64,000 nucleotides of DNA from Demequina sp. NBRC 110056 (lineage in GTDB: Bacteria > Actinomycetota > Actinomycetes > Actinomycetales > Demequinaceae), in contig NZ_BBRM01000006.1 in the NCBI RefSeq assembly GCF_002090155.1, positions 186,001 through 250,000 of the forward strand, written 5' to 3'. Below, one piece after another: positions 50,511-59,472 of this stretch. Under the pieces are notes generated by a model, which saw nothing but the letters and a program-made list of their open reading frames with translations, was not told where the DNA came from and made no database searches. Numbering within the stretch: the first letter of the stretch is position 1; each line of letters begins with the position of its first letter. The translations under genes and the position numbers were made by a program.

Positions 50511-53237
50511 ATGACCGCCACCGAGGCCGCCCCGGCCACCGTCACCGAGCCGTCCATCGCCGAGGAGATCGACCGCCTCGTCGCGAACGCGCAGAAGGCG
50601 CTCGACGCCTACTCGGCCTTCACGCAGGATGACGTCGACCTGCTCGTCAAGAAGGCCTCCGTCGCGGCCCTCAACCAGCACGGTGACCTCGCCGTCAAGG
50701 CGGTCGAGGAGACCGGCCGCGGCGTGTTCGAGGACAAGGCCGTGAAGAACATCTTCGCGTGCGAGCACGTCACCCACTCGATGGCCCCGATGAAGACCGT
50801 GGGCGTCATCAACGAGGACCCGATCCTCGGGATCACCGAGATCGCGGAGCCCGTCGGCGTCGTCTGCGGCGTCACCCCGGTCACCAACCCGACCTCGACC
50901 GCGATCTTCAAGTCGCTCGTCGCGCTCAAGACCCGCAACCCGATCATCTTCGCGTTCCACCCGAGCGCCCAGCAGTCGTCCGTCGCCGCCGCCCGCATCG
51001 TGCGCGACGCCGCGGTCGCCGCGGGCGCCCCCGAGAACTGCATCCAGTGGGTGGAGCACCCCTCGATCGAGGCGACCAACACCCTGATGAACCACGACGG
51101 CGTCGCGCTGATCCTCGCGACCGGCGGCAACGCGATGGTGAAGGCGGCCTACAGCTGCGGCAAGCCCGCGCTCGGCGTCGGCGCGGGCAACGTGCCCGCC
51201 TACGTCCACCAGTCGGCCAACCTCAAGCGCGCCGTCAACGACATCGTCATCTCGAAGGCGTTCGACAACGGCATGGTGTGCGCCTCCGAGCAGGCCGTGA
51301 TCCTCGACGAGGTCATCTACGACGAGGCGCTCGCCGAGTTCGACCGCCTCCACGCCTACCGCGTGACCGCCGAGGAGAAGGCCAAGCTCGAGGAGTTCAT
51401 CTTCGGCGTCACGGCCGACGGCGAGAACTGCGCCGGCGCCAAGCTCAACCCGAACGTCGTGGGCAAGTCCCCCCAGTGGATCGCCGAGCAGGCGGGCTTC
51501 GAGGTCCCCGAGGAGGTCTCGATCATCCTGGCCGAGGTCTCCGAGGTGGGCGAGTCCGAGCCGCTCACCCGCGAGAAGCTGTGCCCGGTGCTGGCCGTCC
51601 TCAAGGCCGAGTCCACCGAGCAGGGCCTGCTCATGGCCGAGCAGATGGTCGAGTTCCACGGCCTGGGCCACTCCGCCGCGATCCACGCGACCGACCAGGA
51701 CCTCATCCAGGAGTTCGGCCGTCGCGTCAAGGCGATCCGCGTCATCACCAACTCGCCCTCGAGCCAGGGCGGGATCGGCGACATCTACAACGCCTTCCTG
51801 CCGTCGCTGACGCTCGGCTGCGGCTCCTACGGCCACAACTCGGTGAGCAACAACGTGACCGCAGTGAACCTCATCAACGTCAAGCGCATCGGCCGGAGGA
51901 ACAACAACATGCAGTGGTTCAAGGTGCCGTCCAAGACGTACTTCGAGCCCAACGCGATCCAGTACCTGCGCGACATGGAGGGCGTCGAGCGCGTCACCAT
52001 CATCACCGACGCGACCATGACCCGCATCGGCATCGTCGACAAGGTCCTCGACGTGCTGAACCGCCGCGGCAACAACGTGTCGGTGCAGATCATCGACAAC
52101 GTCGAGCCCGAGCCGTCGGTCCAGACCGTCAAGAAGGGCGCCGAGGTGCTGCGCGCCTTCAAGCCCGACACCCTGATCGCGGTGGGCGGCGGCTCGCCGA
52201 TGGACGCCGCGAAGGTGATGTGGCTGCTGTACGAGCACCCCGAGGTGGACTTCGCCGACCTCAAGGAGAAGTTCTTCGACGTCCGCAAGCGCGCCTTCCG
52301 CTTCCCGAAGCTGGGCGAGCTCGCCAAGTTGGTCTGCATCCCGACCACGTCGGGCACAGGCTCGGAGGTGACGCCGTTCGCGGTGATCTCCGACCCCGAG
52401 ACCGGCCGCAAGTACCCGCTCGCCGACTACGCGCTCACGCCGACCGTCGCGATCACGGACCCCGTCCTGACCGCGCAGCTGCCGGCACGCGTCGCCGCCG
52501 ACTCGGGCTTCGACGCCCTGACCCACGCCACCGAGGCCTACGTCTCCGTGTACGCGAACGACTTCACCGACGGCATGGCCCTGCAGGCCATCCGCCTGGT
52601 CTTCGAGAACATCGAGGAGTCGGTCACCGTGGGCGGCAAGGCGGAGAAGGCGCGCGAGAAGATGCACAACGCGGCGACCATCGCGGGCATGGCCTTCGGC
52701 AACGCCTTCCTGGGCCTGGTGCACGCGATGAGCCACGTCACCGGCTCGACGTTCCACGTCGCGCACGGTCGCACCAACGCCATCTACCTGCCGCACGTGA
52801 TCCGCTACAACGGCAAGGTCCCGACCAAGCCCACCTCGTGGCCCAAGCAGGAGTCCTACGTGGCTCCCGAGCGCTACCAGGAGATCGCGAAGATGCTGGG
52901 CCTGCCCCACAGCACCCCGGACGAGGCGGTCGAGGCCTACGCGTCCGCCGTCGAGGAGCTGCGCGACAAGGTGGGCATCGAGCGGTCCTTCCAGCAGGTG
53001 GGCGTCGAGGAGGCGGACTTCATCGGCTCGCTCGACACCCTCGCCATGAACGCCTACGAGGACCAGTGCGCGCCCGCGAACCCGCGGCTGCCGATGCTGG
53101 CCGACATGAAGGTGATGATGGAGGCCGCGTACTACGGCGTCCGCTACGAGGACATCAGGAACCGTGCGGTGAAGGCGGAGGCCCCCGCGGCCAAGCCCGC
53201 CGCCAAGACCTCGCGCGCCAAGAAGGCCGCGAAGTAG
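50511..53237 (+). CDS. adhE: Bifunctional acetaldehyde-CoA/alcohol dehydrogenase
   Basis: A 908-residue fusion enzyme that reduces acetyl-CoA through acetaldehyde to ethanol and regenerates NAD. The aldehyde dehydrogenase half (about 1-440) has VGVVCGVTPVTNPTSTAIFK and the catalytic Cys257 in NGMVCASEQAV. The iron-dependent alcohol dehydrogenase half has AVGGGSPMDAAKVMW, PTTSGTGSEVTPFAV, and metal ligands in DALTHATEAYVS and HAMSHVTGSTFHVAHG. The tail is Ala/Lys-rich. AdhE normally forms filaments (spirosomes). GGAGAG precedes the ATG at 50511. With PflB it gives the mixed-acid branch acetyl-CoA to ethanol. Confidence 0.97.
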   Translation: MTATEAAPATVTEPSIAEEIDRLVANAQKALDAYSAFTQDDVDLLVKKASVAALNQHGDLAVKAVEETGRGVFEDKAVKNIFACEHVTHSMAPMKTVGVINEDPILGITEIAEPVGVVCGVTPVTNPTSTAIFKSLVALKTRNPIIFAFHPSAQQSSVAAARIVRDAAVAAGAPENCIQWVEHPSIEATNTLMNHDGVALILATGGNAMVKAAYSCGKPALGVGAGNVPAYVHQSANLKRAVNDIVISKAFDNGMVCASEQAVILDEVIYDEALAEFDRLHAYRVTAEEKAKLEEFIFGVTADGENCAGAKLNPNVVGKSPQWIAEQAGFEVPEEVSIILAEVSEVGESEPLTREKLCPVLAVLKAESTEQGLLMAEQMVEFHGLGHSAAIHATDQDLIQEFGRRVKAIRVITNSPSSQGGIGDIYNAFLPSLTLGCGSYGHNSVSNNVTAVNLINVKRIGRRNNNMQWFKVPSKTYFEPNAIQYLRDMEGVERVTIITDATMTRIGIVDKVLDVLNRRGNNVSVQIIDNVEPEPSVQTVKKGAEVLRAFKPDTLIAVGGGSPMDAAKVMWLLYEHPEVDFADLKEKFFDVRKRAFRFPKLGELAKLVCIPTTSGTGSEVTPFAVISDPETGRKYPLADYALTPTVAITDPVLTAQLPARVAADSGFDALTHATEAYVSVYANDFTDGMALQAIRLVFENIEESVTVGGKAEKAREKMHNAATIAGMAFGNAFLGLVHAMSHVTGSTFHVAHGRTNAIYLPHVIRYNGKVPTKPTSWPKQESYVAPERYQEIAKMLGLPHSTPDEAVEAYASAVEELRDKVGIERSFQQVGVEEADFIGSLDTLAMNAYEDQCAPANPRLPMLADMKVMMEAAYYGVRYEDIRNRAVKAEAPAAKPAAKTSRAKKAAK

Positions 53238-53244
53238 GGCAGCG

Positions 53245-53265
53245 GCCCGGGCGACCCGCCCGGGC
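53245..53265 (+). terminator. Stem-loop directly after adhE
   Basis: GCCCGGGCG and CGCCCGGGC form a perfect nine-pair stem with a three-base loop, eight bases after the stop. Confidence 0.65.
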
Positions 53266-53315
53266 GCGCACCTCACCAGTCGTCGCCGGCCTTGGACACA
53301 CCCGGCGCGAACGGG

Positions 53316-53345
53316 GCCCCGGTACTTCGGTGCCGGGGCTTTCCC
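53316..53345 (+). terminator. Intrinsic terminator with TTCG tetraloop
   Basis: GCCCCGGTAC-TTCG-GTGCCGGGGC followed by TTTCCC: a ten-pair stem with the extra-stable UUCG loop and a short T run. It is the best intrinsic terminator in the window and closes the adhE unit. Confidence 0.9.
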
Positions 53346-53425
53346 GTGTCTGGTGGTCTGGCCCCTGTGCGGGACGTGGCTCGCGGTGCGCTCACGCGGG
53401 CACCGCGCTCAGCCGGGAACCGTCC

Positions 53426-54559
53426 TCAGGTGGTGCCGCGTGCGGCTGCGGTGCTGTCGCGCACGACGAGCTCCACCGGCACCGCGATGCGATGCTCACC
53501 GTCGGCCGCGGGGACGGGCCCGTCGTCCGACTCTCGCTGCGCGGCGATCGCGCTCACGAGCGCTTCGGCGGCGGCGCGGCCCTTCGCGCGGAAGTCCTGG
53601 CGGATGGTGGTCAGGCCGGGCGTGACGGCTCGCGCGATGGGGGCGTCGTCGAAGCCGACCACGGACAGTTCCGCGGGAACGGCGATCGACGCCTCCCGGG
53701 CGGCGCCGATGACGGCGGCGGCCATGTCGTCGGAGAAGCTCACGACACCGGTCGGCGCCGCGCCTCCGAGCAGCTCGCGTGCGCCGGGCAACGCGTGCGC
53801 CTCGTCGTTGTCTTCGATGGTCAACATGCGCGGCATGAGCCCGGCTGCGCTGATCGCCTCGACCGCGCCGGCTCGCCGCTCGTCGGCCACGGTGTTCACG
53901 AGACGAGCCGTCGGGTCATCCACCCACCCGGGTGCGCCGCTCGGGTCGATCGTGAAGATCGCGATGTCCGTGTGCCCGAGGTCGATGAGGTGCTGCGCCG
54001 CGAGGCGTCCACCCTCACGCTCATCGAGGCCGACGCGAGCGTAGCCGGGGAGCGCCTCGTTGTCGACGAATACGAGGGGCAGCCCGCGCCTGCGCAGCCA
54101 CTCGACCGACTCCTGGCCCACGTCGCACGCGCACACCAGGGCACCGTCGATGGGCAGGTCGCGGGCGGCGAGGTGGTCGCCGGCGCGGGCGGCGGGGATG
54201 AGGGACACAGCGAGGCCGGTGGGGGCGAGCGTGTCGGCGACGGCGCCGAAGAAGGCCGCCGAGACGGGGTCGAGGAACGCCCCCTCGAGCGAGTCGGTGA
54301 GGACCACGCCGACGGCTCCGACGCTGCCACGGGCGAGGGCACGGGCGGCAGGATCCGGGCCGAGGTAGCCGAGCTCGGCCGCCGTCTCGAGGATCCGCTC
54401 GCGCAGGTCGGGGGAGAGCTGGTCGGGCTTGGAGAAGGCGTTGGAGACGGTCATGCGGCTCACGCCCACCGCCTCGGCGACGGTCTTGAGCGTCACGCGA
54501 CCCATGCCCACGGCCTCCTCCGGCGCTCCGGCCGCGACGAGGTGCGTCACGGTCTCCAT
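53426..54559 (-). CDS. LacI family transcriptional regulator
   Basis: A 377-residue regulator. The helix-turn-helix VTLKTVAEAVGVSRMTVSNAFSKPDQLS starts at about residue 22, followed by hinge LGYLGPDPAARALARG and a sensor domain (GVVLTDSLEGAFLDPVSAAFFGAV, LPLVFVDNEALPGYARVGLDE, LSVVGFDDAPIARAVTPGLTTIRQD). GAGGAGG lies six bases before the ATG at 54559. It follows a small ORF by 11 bases behind a strong promoter, so the two form one unit. Targets are unknown; the CGAAACG-type sites of the mannosidase and importer genes are candidates. Confidence 0.92.
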   Translation of the reverse strand: METVTHLVAAGAPEEAVGMGRVTLKTVAEAVGVSRMTVSNAFSKPDQLSPDLRERILETAAELGYLGPDPAARALARGSVGAVGVVLTDSLEGAFLDPVSAAFFGAVADTLAPTGLAVSLIPAARAGDHLAARDLPIDGALVCACDVGQESVEWLRRRGLPLVFVDNEALPGYARVGLDEREGGRLAAQHLIDLGHTDIAIFTIDPSGAPGWVDDPTARLVNTVADERRAGAVEAISAAGLMPRMLTIEDNDEAHALPGARELLGGAAPTGVVSFSDDMAAAVIGAAREASIAVPAELSVVGFDDAPIARAVTPGLTTIRQDFRAKGRAAAEALVSAIAAQRESDDGPVPAADGEHRIAVPVELVVRDSTAAARGTT

Positions 54560-54570
54560 GTCGAGCCTCC

Positions 54571-54858
54571 TCAGGATAGGGGCGGCACGGGCGGCGACGC
54601 GCCGAGCCGCGAGCGGTGTCGCGTCGCTCGTCGCGGCGCCTGCCTCATGTCTGGAGCGCCGATGCGCACGGCGGTGGCGACGTCGGCCTCGGCGCCAGCC
54701 GTTCGAGCCGTTGGCACGAGCGCGCGGAGGGCGTCCTCGGTGCAGGGGGCAAGCCGCCAGGGTCGATCGGTGGAGTGTGATTCCGGGGTGTTGAGCCCGC
54801 TGCGCGCCAGCCTGCGGGTGGGGATGATGCCGGCGATGCCGAGCTGCACGGTGTCCAT
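54571..54858 (-). CDS. Unrecognised 95-residue ORF, possible gene remnant
   Basis: A small leftward frame starting MDTVQLGIAGIIPTRRLA with GAGGAGG six bases before the ATG. The first 25 codons have the local G/C-ending bias; later codons (CGA, TCA, CTT, CTA) do not, and the end is Arg/Pro-rich (RHRSRLGASPPVPPLS). I do not recognise it. It ends 11 bases before the LacI gene and stands behind the promoter at 54911-54950. Options are a real small leader protein, or a truncated gene whose promoter now serves the regulator. It contains a GCCGATGCG motif at 54658. Confidence 0.35.
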   Translation of the reverse strand: MDTVQLGIAGIIPTRRLARSGLNTPESHSTDRPWRLAPCTEDALRALVPTARTAGAEADVATAVRIGAPDMRQAPRRATRHRSRLGASPPVPPLS

Positions 54859-54910
54859 GGCGCCTCCTCGCGGCCGAGCCTGCGGCGGATCCGCGGGGCC
54901 CTCAACCGAT

Positions 54911-54950
54911 CTATACCGGTACAGTAACTCCGCCATCTGTACCGGTCAAG
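54911..54950 (-). promoter_or_regulatory. Strong promoter with two 14-bp operators
   Basis: Leftward TTGACC (54944-54949), 17 bases, TACTGT (54921-54926). CTATACCGGTACAG at 54911-54924 and CTGTACCGGTCAAG at 54937-54950 are two copies of a palindrome with core TACCGGTA; centres are 26 bases apart and they cover -35 and -10/start. The pattern suggests a GntR- or TetR-type repressor not encoded next to it. Confidence 0.75.
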
Positions 54951-55033
54951 AGGGGCGCCGTGGCGCCACGGGGTGGGATCGGTCGCCGCCGGTCAGCGCG
55001 CGCCCGTGCGTGCCCGCGCCTCAGCTCCCGCCG

Positions 55034-56419
55034 TCAGTGCCCGCCGGTGAGGGGAGCCATGGCGCGCGCGAGCAGCGAGGATCGCCGGGTGAGCCGCTCC
55101 TCGCCGTCGGCGAGCCGCATGGTCGTCAGCCCGGCGTTGACGCCGAGCCAGCGCAGCGGCTCGGGCTCCCAGGCGTGTGAGCGGTGACCGACCCACGGGA
55201 GCGCGGTGAGCTCGGTGTCCTGCCCCAGGATGAGGTCGCGCAGCGTCCGGCCGGCGAGGTTCGTGGTGGTGACGCCGTCGCCCACGTAGCCGCCCGCCCA
55301 GGCGAGGCCCGTGTCGCTGTCGAGGCCGACCGAGGCCTCCCAGTCCCGAGCGATCCCCAGGGCGCCGCCCCAGCGGTGGGTGATGCGCGCATCGGCGAGG
55401 CTGGGGAAGAGCTCGACGAGGGTGTCCTGGAGGAGCCGGAACACCGTGGCGTCGGAGTCGAACCGCGGGTGCGTCGCCGAGCCGAAGTGGTACGGCGCGC
55501 CGCGCCCGCCGAAGACCATGCGCCCGTCCGCGGTGCGCTGGCCGTAGATGATGAGGTGGCGGTAGTCGCTGAACGTCTCGCGTTCCGCGAGGCCGATGCG
55601 CTCCCAGACCTGGTCGGACAGTGGCTCGGTGGCGATCATCAGCGAGTACACCGGGGCGACGGCGCGCTCGTAGCCGGGCAGCCCGGCCGTGTAGCCCTCG
55701 GTCGCGCGCACGACGACGTCGGCGGTGACGGTTCCTCCCGGCGTCGTCACGCGGTGGGGCTCGAGGGCGGTGACCTCGGTGCCCTCGTACAGCGTGACTC
55801 CCGCGTCCTGGACGCCGCGGGCGAGGGCGCGCGCGAGGGCGGCGGGATGGATGGCGGCGCAGTCCGGCGTGTACGTGCCGCCGAGCACGTCGGTGGCGGC
55901 GAGCCGCGCCCGCGCCTGGTCGGCGTCGAGGAGCCTGACCTGCTCCTCGCCCAGCCCGAGCGCGTGCTCTCCCGCGACGTCGGCGCGTGCGCGCTCGAGC
56001 TGCACGGGCGTGCGCGCGAGCGTGACGGTCCCGCCCTTGGCGATGAGGTGGCCGACGCCCAGCTCGCGGCCGCGTGCGACCACCTCGTCGACGGAGGCCC
56101 GCATGGCGGCGTCTTGGGCGAGGGCCGCCTCGGGTCCGTGGTCGTGGGCGACGGACGCGAGCGACATGGGCAGCAGCGCGGAGGCCCAGCCGCCGTTGCG
56201 CCCCGAGGCGCCGAACCCCGCGAACTCCTTCTCGAGGACGACGATGCTCAGGTCAGGGCGTGCCTGGGCGAGATACCAGGCCGTCCACAGCCCGGTGTAG
56301 CCGGCGCCGACGATAGCGACGTCCGCGGTGACGTCCCGCGACAGGGGCGCGGCCGGCTCGAGGCCGGCGAGGGACTCGGGCAGCGTCGCGAGCCACAGTG
56401 ACGGTGGCGGCGCCGTCAC
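55034..56419 (-). CDS. FAD-dependent amine/amino-acid oxidoreductase (DAO family, PuuB-like)
   Basis: A 461-residue flavoprotein of the D-amino-acid oxidase fold. The FAD motif DVAIVGAGYTGLWTAWYLA is at about residues 34-52, followed by FGASGRNGGWASALLP, the signature of gamma-glutamylputrescine oxidase-like enzymes. GGRGAPYHFGS, HRWGGALGIARDW and GYVGDGVTTTNLAGRTLRDLILG complete the flavin site. It probably oxidises an amine such as putrescine or a glutamylated form. The GTG at 56419 overlaps the Lrp gene stop (GTGA). The polyamine importer starts on the other side of the Lrp gene. Confidence 0.88.
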   Translation of the reverse strand: MTAPPPSLWLATLPESLAGLEPAAPLSRDVTADVAIVGAGYTGLWTAWYLAQARPDLSIVVLEKEFAGFGASGRNGGWASALLPMSLASVAHDHGPEAALAQDAAMRASVDEVVARGRELGVGHLIAKGGTVTLARTPVQLERARADVAGEHALGLGEEQVRLLDADQARARLAATDVLGGTYTPDCAAIHPAALARALARGVQDAGVTLYEGTEVTALEPHRVTTPGGTVTADVVVRATEGYTAGLPGYERAVAPVYSLMIATEPLSDQVWERIGLAERETFSDYRHLIIYGQRTADGRMVFGGRGAPYHFGSATHPRFDSDATVFRLLQDTLVELFPSLADARITHRWGGALGIARDWEASVGLDSDTGLAWAGGYVGDGVTTTNLAGRTLRDLILGQDTELTALPWVGHRSHAWEPEPLRWLGVNAGLTTMRLADGEERLTRRSSLLARAMAPLTGGH

Positions 56420-56892
56420 CTCACCCCCCACGAGTACGTCTGCTTGCGCAGCTCGAGGTAGACGAAGGTCTCGGTGGTCAGCACGCCGGGGATGGTGCGG
56501 ATGGAGCCGCTGACGAGGTCGAGAAGATGGCGGTCGGACTCGCAGACGATCTCCACGAGGATGTCGAAGGTGCCGGCCGTGATGACGACGTAGTCGACAG
56601 CCTCGAGGGCCTCGAGGGCCGCCGCGACGGGCTCGGGCGGTCCGGTCACCTTGACCCCGACCATCGCCTGGCGTGCGAAACCCAGCTCCATGGGGTTGGT
56701 CACGCCGATGATCTGCAGCACCCCGGCGTCGAGGAGGCGCTGGACGCGGGCGCGCACGGCGGCCTCCGACAGGCCGACGACCTTGCCGATGGCCGCGTAG
56801 GACGTGCGGCCGTCCTGCTGCAGCTGCTCGACGATCACCTTGTTGACCTCGTCGAGGGGGACGATGCTCTTGGACGTCTCGGCGGAGCTCAT
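56416..56892 (-). CDS. Lrp/AsnC family transcriptional regulator
   Basis: A 158-residue regulator. VIVEQLQQDGRTSYAAIGKVVGLSEAAVRARVQRLLDAGVLQIIGVTNP is the helix-turn-helix region. The RAM ligand domain includes AMVGVKVTGPPEPVAAALEAL, VDYVVITAGTFDILVEIV and IPGVLTTETFVYLEL. The promoter is TTGACC, 17 bases, CACACT, with only seven bases between the -10 and the ATG at 56892, so the message is probably leaderless. It is the first gene of the unit with the FAD oxidoreductase and likely controls the divergent pot genes in response to an amine or amino acid. Confidence 0.92.
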   Translation of the reverse strand: MSSAETSKSIVPLDEVNKVIVEQLQQDGRTSYAAIGKVVGLSEAAVRARVQRLLDAGVLQIIGVTNPMELGFARQAMVGVKVTGPPEPVAAALEALEAVDYVVITAGTFDILVEIVCESDRHLLDLVSGSIRTIPGVLTTETFVYLELRKQTYSWGVR

Positions 56893-57148
56893 GCGTGTGA
56901 GTGTGGTCTGCGAGCGCGGCCAGGTCAACTGCTGACGGGGCGGACACGCCACGGTTTCATTACGTAGATGTAACATTTCACGCTGGATTCGTGGTCTGGA
57001 GCAGGAATCACCACTCAAACCCTCGCGGCGCACACGATTTCGTGCCAGTATCACCAACACGTCCTGCAGCCGCAGGGTGACCTATCCGCGAGAGGTGGCG
57101 CGGGCCGCGAGGTTCGCCGTCGCCGACGAGAGCCACGAGGAAGCCGCC
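56893..57148. promoter_or_regulatory. Divergent region between lrp and potD
   Basis: Holds the lrp promoter (CACACT 56900-56905, TTGACC 56923-56928 on the minus strand) and an A/T-rich segment around 56955-56980. The latter contains TTACGTAGATGTAA (arms TTAC/GTAA), a plausible Lrp-type site in an otherwise G+C-rich region. GAGGAAG before 57149 is the potD ribosome site. Confidence 0.6.
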
Positions 57149-58336
57149 ATGTCTGAGGTCACGCCGCCGGGAGAGAACACCAAGAAGGGCGTGTCGCGCC
57201 GCGGGTTCATCGTGGGAGGTGCCGCGGGACTCGCGGGCATCGCCGCCGCCTACTACCTCACGCGAGGCAACGGCGGTCCAGGCGGCACGCTCGAGGGCTG
57301 CGTCACGACGGACCTGTCCGACACCGAGGCCCGCCTTGCGGTCTCGAACTGGCCGGAGTACATCGACGAGGACGACGGCGACGTGCTGTCGACGCTCAGC
57401 CTGTTCATGCAGCAGAGCGGCATCGACGTCACGTACACGCCGGACGTCAACGACAACGTCGAGTTCTTCACGAAGGTGCGCAACCAGCTGGGAGCCTGCC
57501 AGCCCACCGGCCGCGACCTCTTCGTGCTCACCGACTGGATGGCGGCACGCATGATCGAGGCGGGCTGGATCCAGCAGCTCACCAAGGCCAACGTCCCCAA
57601 CCTCGACGCGAACCTGATCTCGTCGCTCGAGGGCCCCGGCTGGGACCCGAACCGCGACTACTCGGCGCCGTGGCAGTCGGGCTTCACCGGCATCGCGTAC
57701 AACAAGTCGCTCGTCGGCGAGGTGCGCACCATGGACGAGCTGCTCACCCGCGAGGACCTCAAGGGCCGCGTGACGATGCTCACCGAGATGCGCGACACCA
57801 TGGGCCTGCTCATGCTCTCCAACGGCGCGGATCCGTCGAACTTCTCCGACTCCGACTGGTCGGCCGCGCTCGACAAGCTGTCGAAGGCGCGCACGGACGG
57901 CCAGATCCGCGCCTTCACGGGCAACGAGTACATCAACGATCTCGCCGCCGGCAACATCGCGGCGTGCGTCGCCTGGTCCGGGGACGTCGCCGCAGCCGAG
58001 GACGAGAACCTCGTGTTCCTCCCGCCGGAGGAGGGCATGATGATCTGGTCGGACAACATGCTCGTGCCGGTGCAGGGCACCCACAAGGCGAACGCCGAGA
58101 AGTGGATCAACCACTACTACGACCCCAAGATCGCCGCCCAGCTCGCCGCCTACGTCTGGTACGTCTGCCCCGTCGAGGGCGCGCGCGAGGAGATGGAGTC
58201 GATCGACCCGTCGCTCGTGGACAACCCGCTGATCTTCCCGACGGAGGAGTACCTCGCGTCGACCCACGGCTTCATGGCTCTCGACGAGTCCACCGCGCAG
58301 GGCTACGAGCAGGACTTCTCGGATGTCATTGGCTGA
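57149..58336 (+). CDS. potD: Spermidine/putrescine-binding protein with Tat signal
   Basis: A 395-residue polyamine-binding protein. SRRGFIVGG at residues 16-24 is a twin-arginine export signal with the hydrophobic AGLAGIAAAYYL. The mature part has LAVSNWPEYIDEDD, typical of PotD/PotF, then DLFVLTDWMAARMIEAGWIQ, AVAWSGD-type residues (ACVAWSGDVAAAEDENL) and WSDNMLVPVQGTHKANAEKWINHYYDP. ATG at 57149 is preferred because it has a ribosome site and starts the signal region. The stop overlaps potA by 14 bases. Confidence 0.93.
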   Translation: MSEVTPPGENTKKGVSRRGFIVGGAAGLAGIAAAYYLTRGNGGPGGTLEGCVTTDLSDTEARLAVSNWPEYIDEDDGDVLSTLSLFMQQSGIDVTYTPDVNDNVEFFTKVRNQLGACQPTGRDLFVLTDWMAARMIEAGWIQQLTKANVPNLDANLISSLEGPGWDPNRDYSAPWQSGFTGIAYNKSLVGEVRTMDELLTREDLKGRVTMLTEMRDTMGLLMLSNGADPSNFSDSDWSAALDKLSKARTDGQIRAFTGNEYINDLAAGNIAACVAWSGDVAAAEDENLVFLPPEEGMMIWSDNMLVPVQGTHKANAEKWINHYYDPKIAAQLAAYVWYVCPVEGAREEMESIDPSLVDNPLIFPTEEYLASTHGFMALDESTAQGYEQDFSDVIG

Positions 58337-59471
58337 CGGTCGCACTCGCGACCTCCGCCTGGCGGGGCTGCACAAGCAGTACCCGAACGGCTTCGCCGCG
58401 GTCCAGTCCCTCGACCTCGAGATTCCGCAGGGATCGTTCTTCGCGCTGCTGGGCCCCTCGGGCTGCGGCAAGACCACGACGCTGCGGATGGTCGCCGGGC
58501 TGGAGGTGCCGACCGCCGGCACGATCCACATCGGTGACCAGGACATCACCCACGAGAAGCCGTACAAGCGCCCCGTCAACACCGTGTTCCAGAACTACGC
58601 GCTGTTCCCGCACCTGACGATCGCGGAGAACGTCGAGTTCGGCCCGCGTCGTCGGGGCGAGAAGGACGTCTCCGCGCAGGCGAAGGAGATCCTCGAGCTC
58701 ACCGAGCTGACCGAGCAGGCGTCCAAGAAGCCGGCGCAGCTGTCGGGTGGGCAGCAGCAGCGCGTCGCCCTCGCGCGCGCGCTCATCAACCGGCCCGAGG
58801 TGCTGCTCCTCGACGAGCCGCTGGGGGCGCTCGACCTCAAGCTCCGCCGCGCGATGCAGATCGAGCTCAAGCGCATCCAGGAGGAGGTGGGCCTCACCTT
58901 CGTGCACGTCACGCACGACCAGGAGGAGGCCATGACGATGGCGGACACCGTGGCCGTCATGAACCTCGGCGTCATCGAGCAGATGGGCACCCCCTACGAG
59001 CTCTACACGAACCCGCGCACCACCTTCGTCGCGAACTTCCTGGGCCGCTCGAACCTCATCAAGGGCACCGTGCTGGGCAGGGAAGGCTCGGGGGCCGATG
59101 CGGTCGTCAAGGTCGACATGCACGGCACCGTCGTCACGATCAGCGCGGCGCGCGTGCACACCGAGTCGTCCGAGGGCTGGGTGGGCATCCGTCCCGAGAA
59201 GGTGCTGATCCAGCCGGAGGGCACGCCCATTGACGCGCCCGGCGACCACTTCTCGGGCGCGGTCGTGACCGGCTCGAGCTACATCGGCGTCTCCACGGAG
59301 TACGAGCTGCTCATGCCGTGGGGCCAGGAGATCACCTGCTTCGAGCAGAACACCGGACGCCGCGGCGGCCTCGTGCCCGTCGGCACGCGCGTGGACGTGT
59401 CGTGGAGGCCCGAGTTCGCGTTCCTCCTCGACTCGTCGCAGGACGCCGAGGCCGGGATCCAGGAGACCTGA
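58323..59471 (+). CDS. potA: Spermidine/putrescine ABC transporter ATP-binding protein
   Basis: A 382-residue ATPase. Walker A is GPSGCGKTT (Lys50), the Q-loop is NTVFQNYALFPHL, the signature LSGGQQQRVALARAL, Walker B VLLLDEPLGALD and the switch His in VHVTHDQEEAMTM. The C-terminal TOBE domain contains GWVGIRPEKVLIQPEG and SSYIGVSTEYELL. It energises the importer with PotB, PotC and PotD and could in principle not serve the sugar importers, whose ATPase is missing here. Confidence 0.96.
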   Translation: MSLADGRTRDLRLAGLHKQYPNGFAAVQSLDLEIPQGSFFALLGPSGCGKTTTLRMVAGLEVPTAGTIHIGDQDITHEKPYKRPVNTVFQNYALFPHLTIAENVEFGPRRRGEKDVSAQAKEILELTELTEQASKKPAQLSGGQQQRVALARALINRPEVLLLDEPLGALDLKLRRAMQIELKRIQEEVGLTFVHVTHDQEEAMTMADTVAVMNLGVIEQMGTPYELYTNPRTTFVANFLGRSNLIKGTVLGREGSGADAVVKVDMHGTVVTISAARVHTESSEGWVGIRPEKVLIQPEGTPIDAPGDHFSGAVVTGSSYIGVSTEYELLMPWGQEITCFEQNTGRRGGLVPVGTRVDVSWRPEFAFLLDSSQDAEAGIQET

Positions 59472-59472
59472 G

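Noticed and set aside
50433-53276. 947-codon frame antisense to adhE
   Set aside because: Mirror of a strongly biased gene; the sense strand encodes a complete AdhE.
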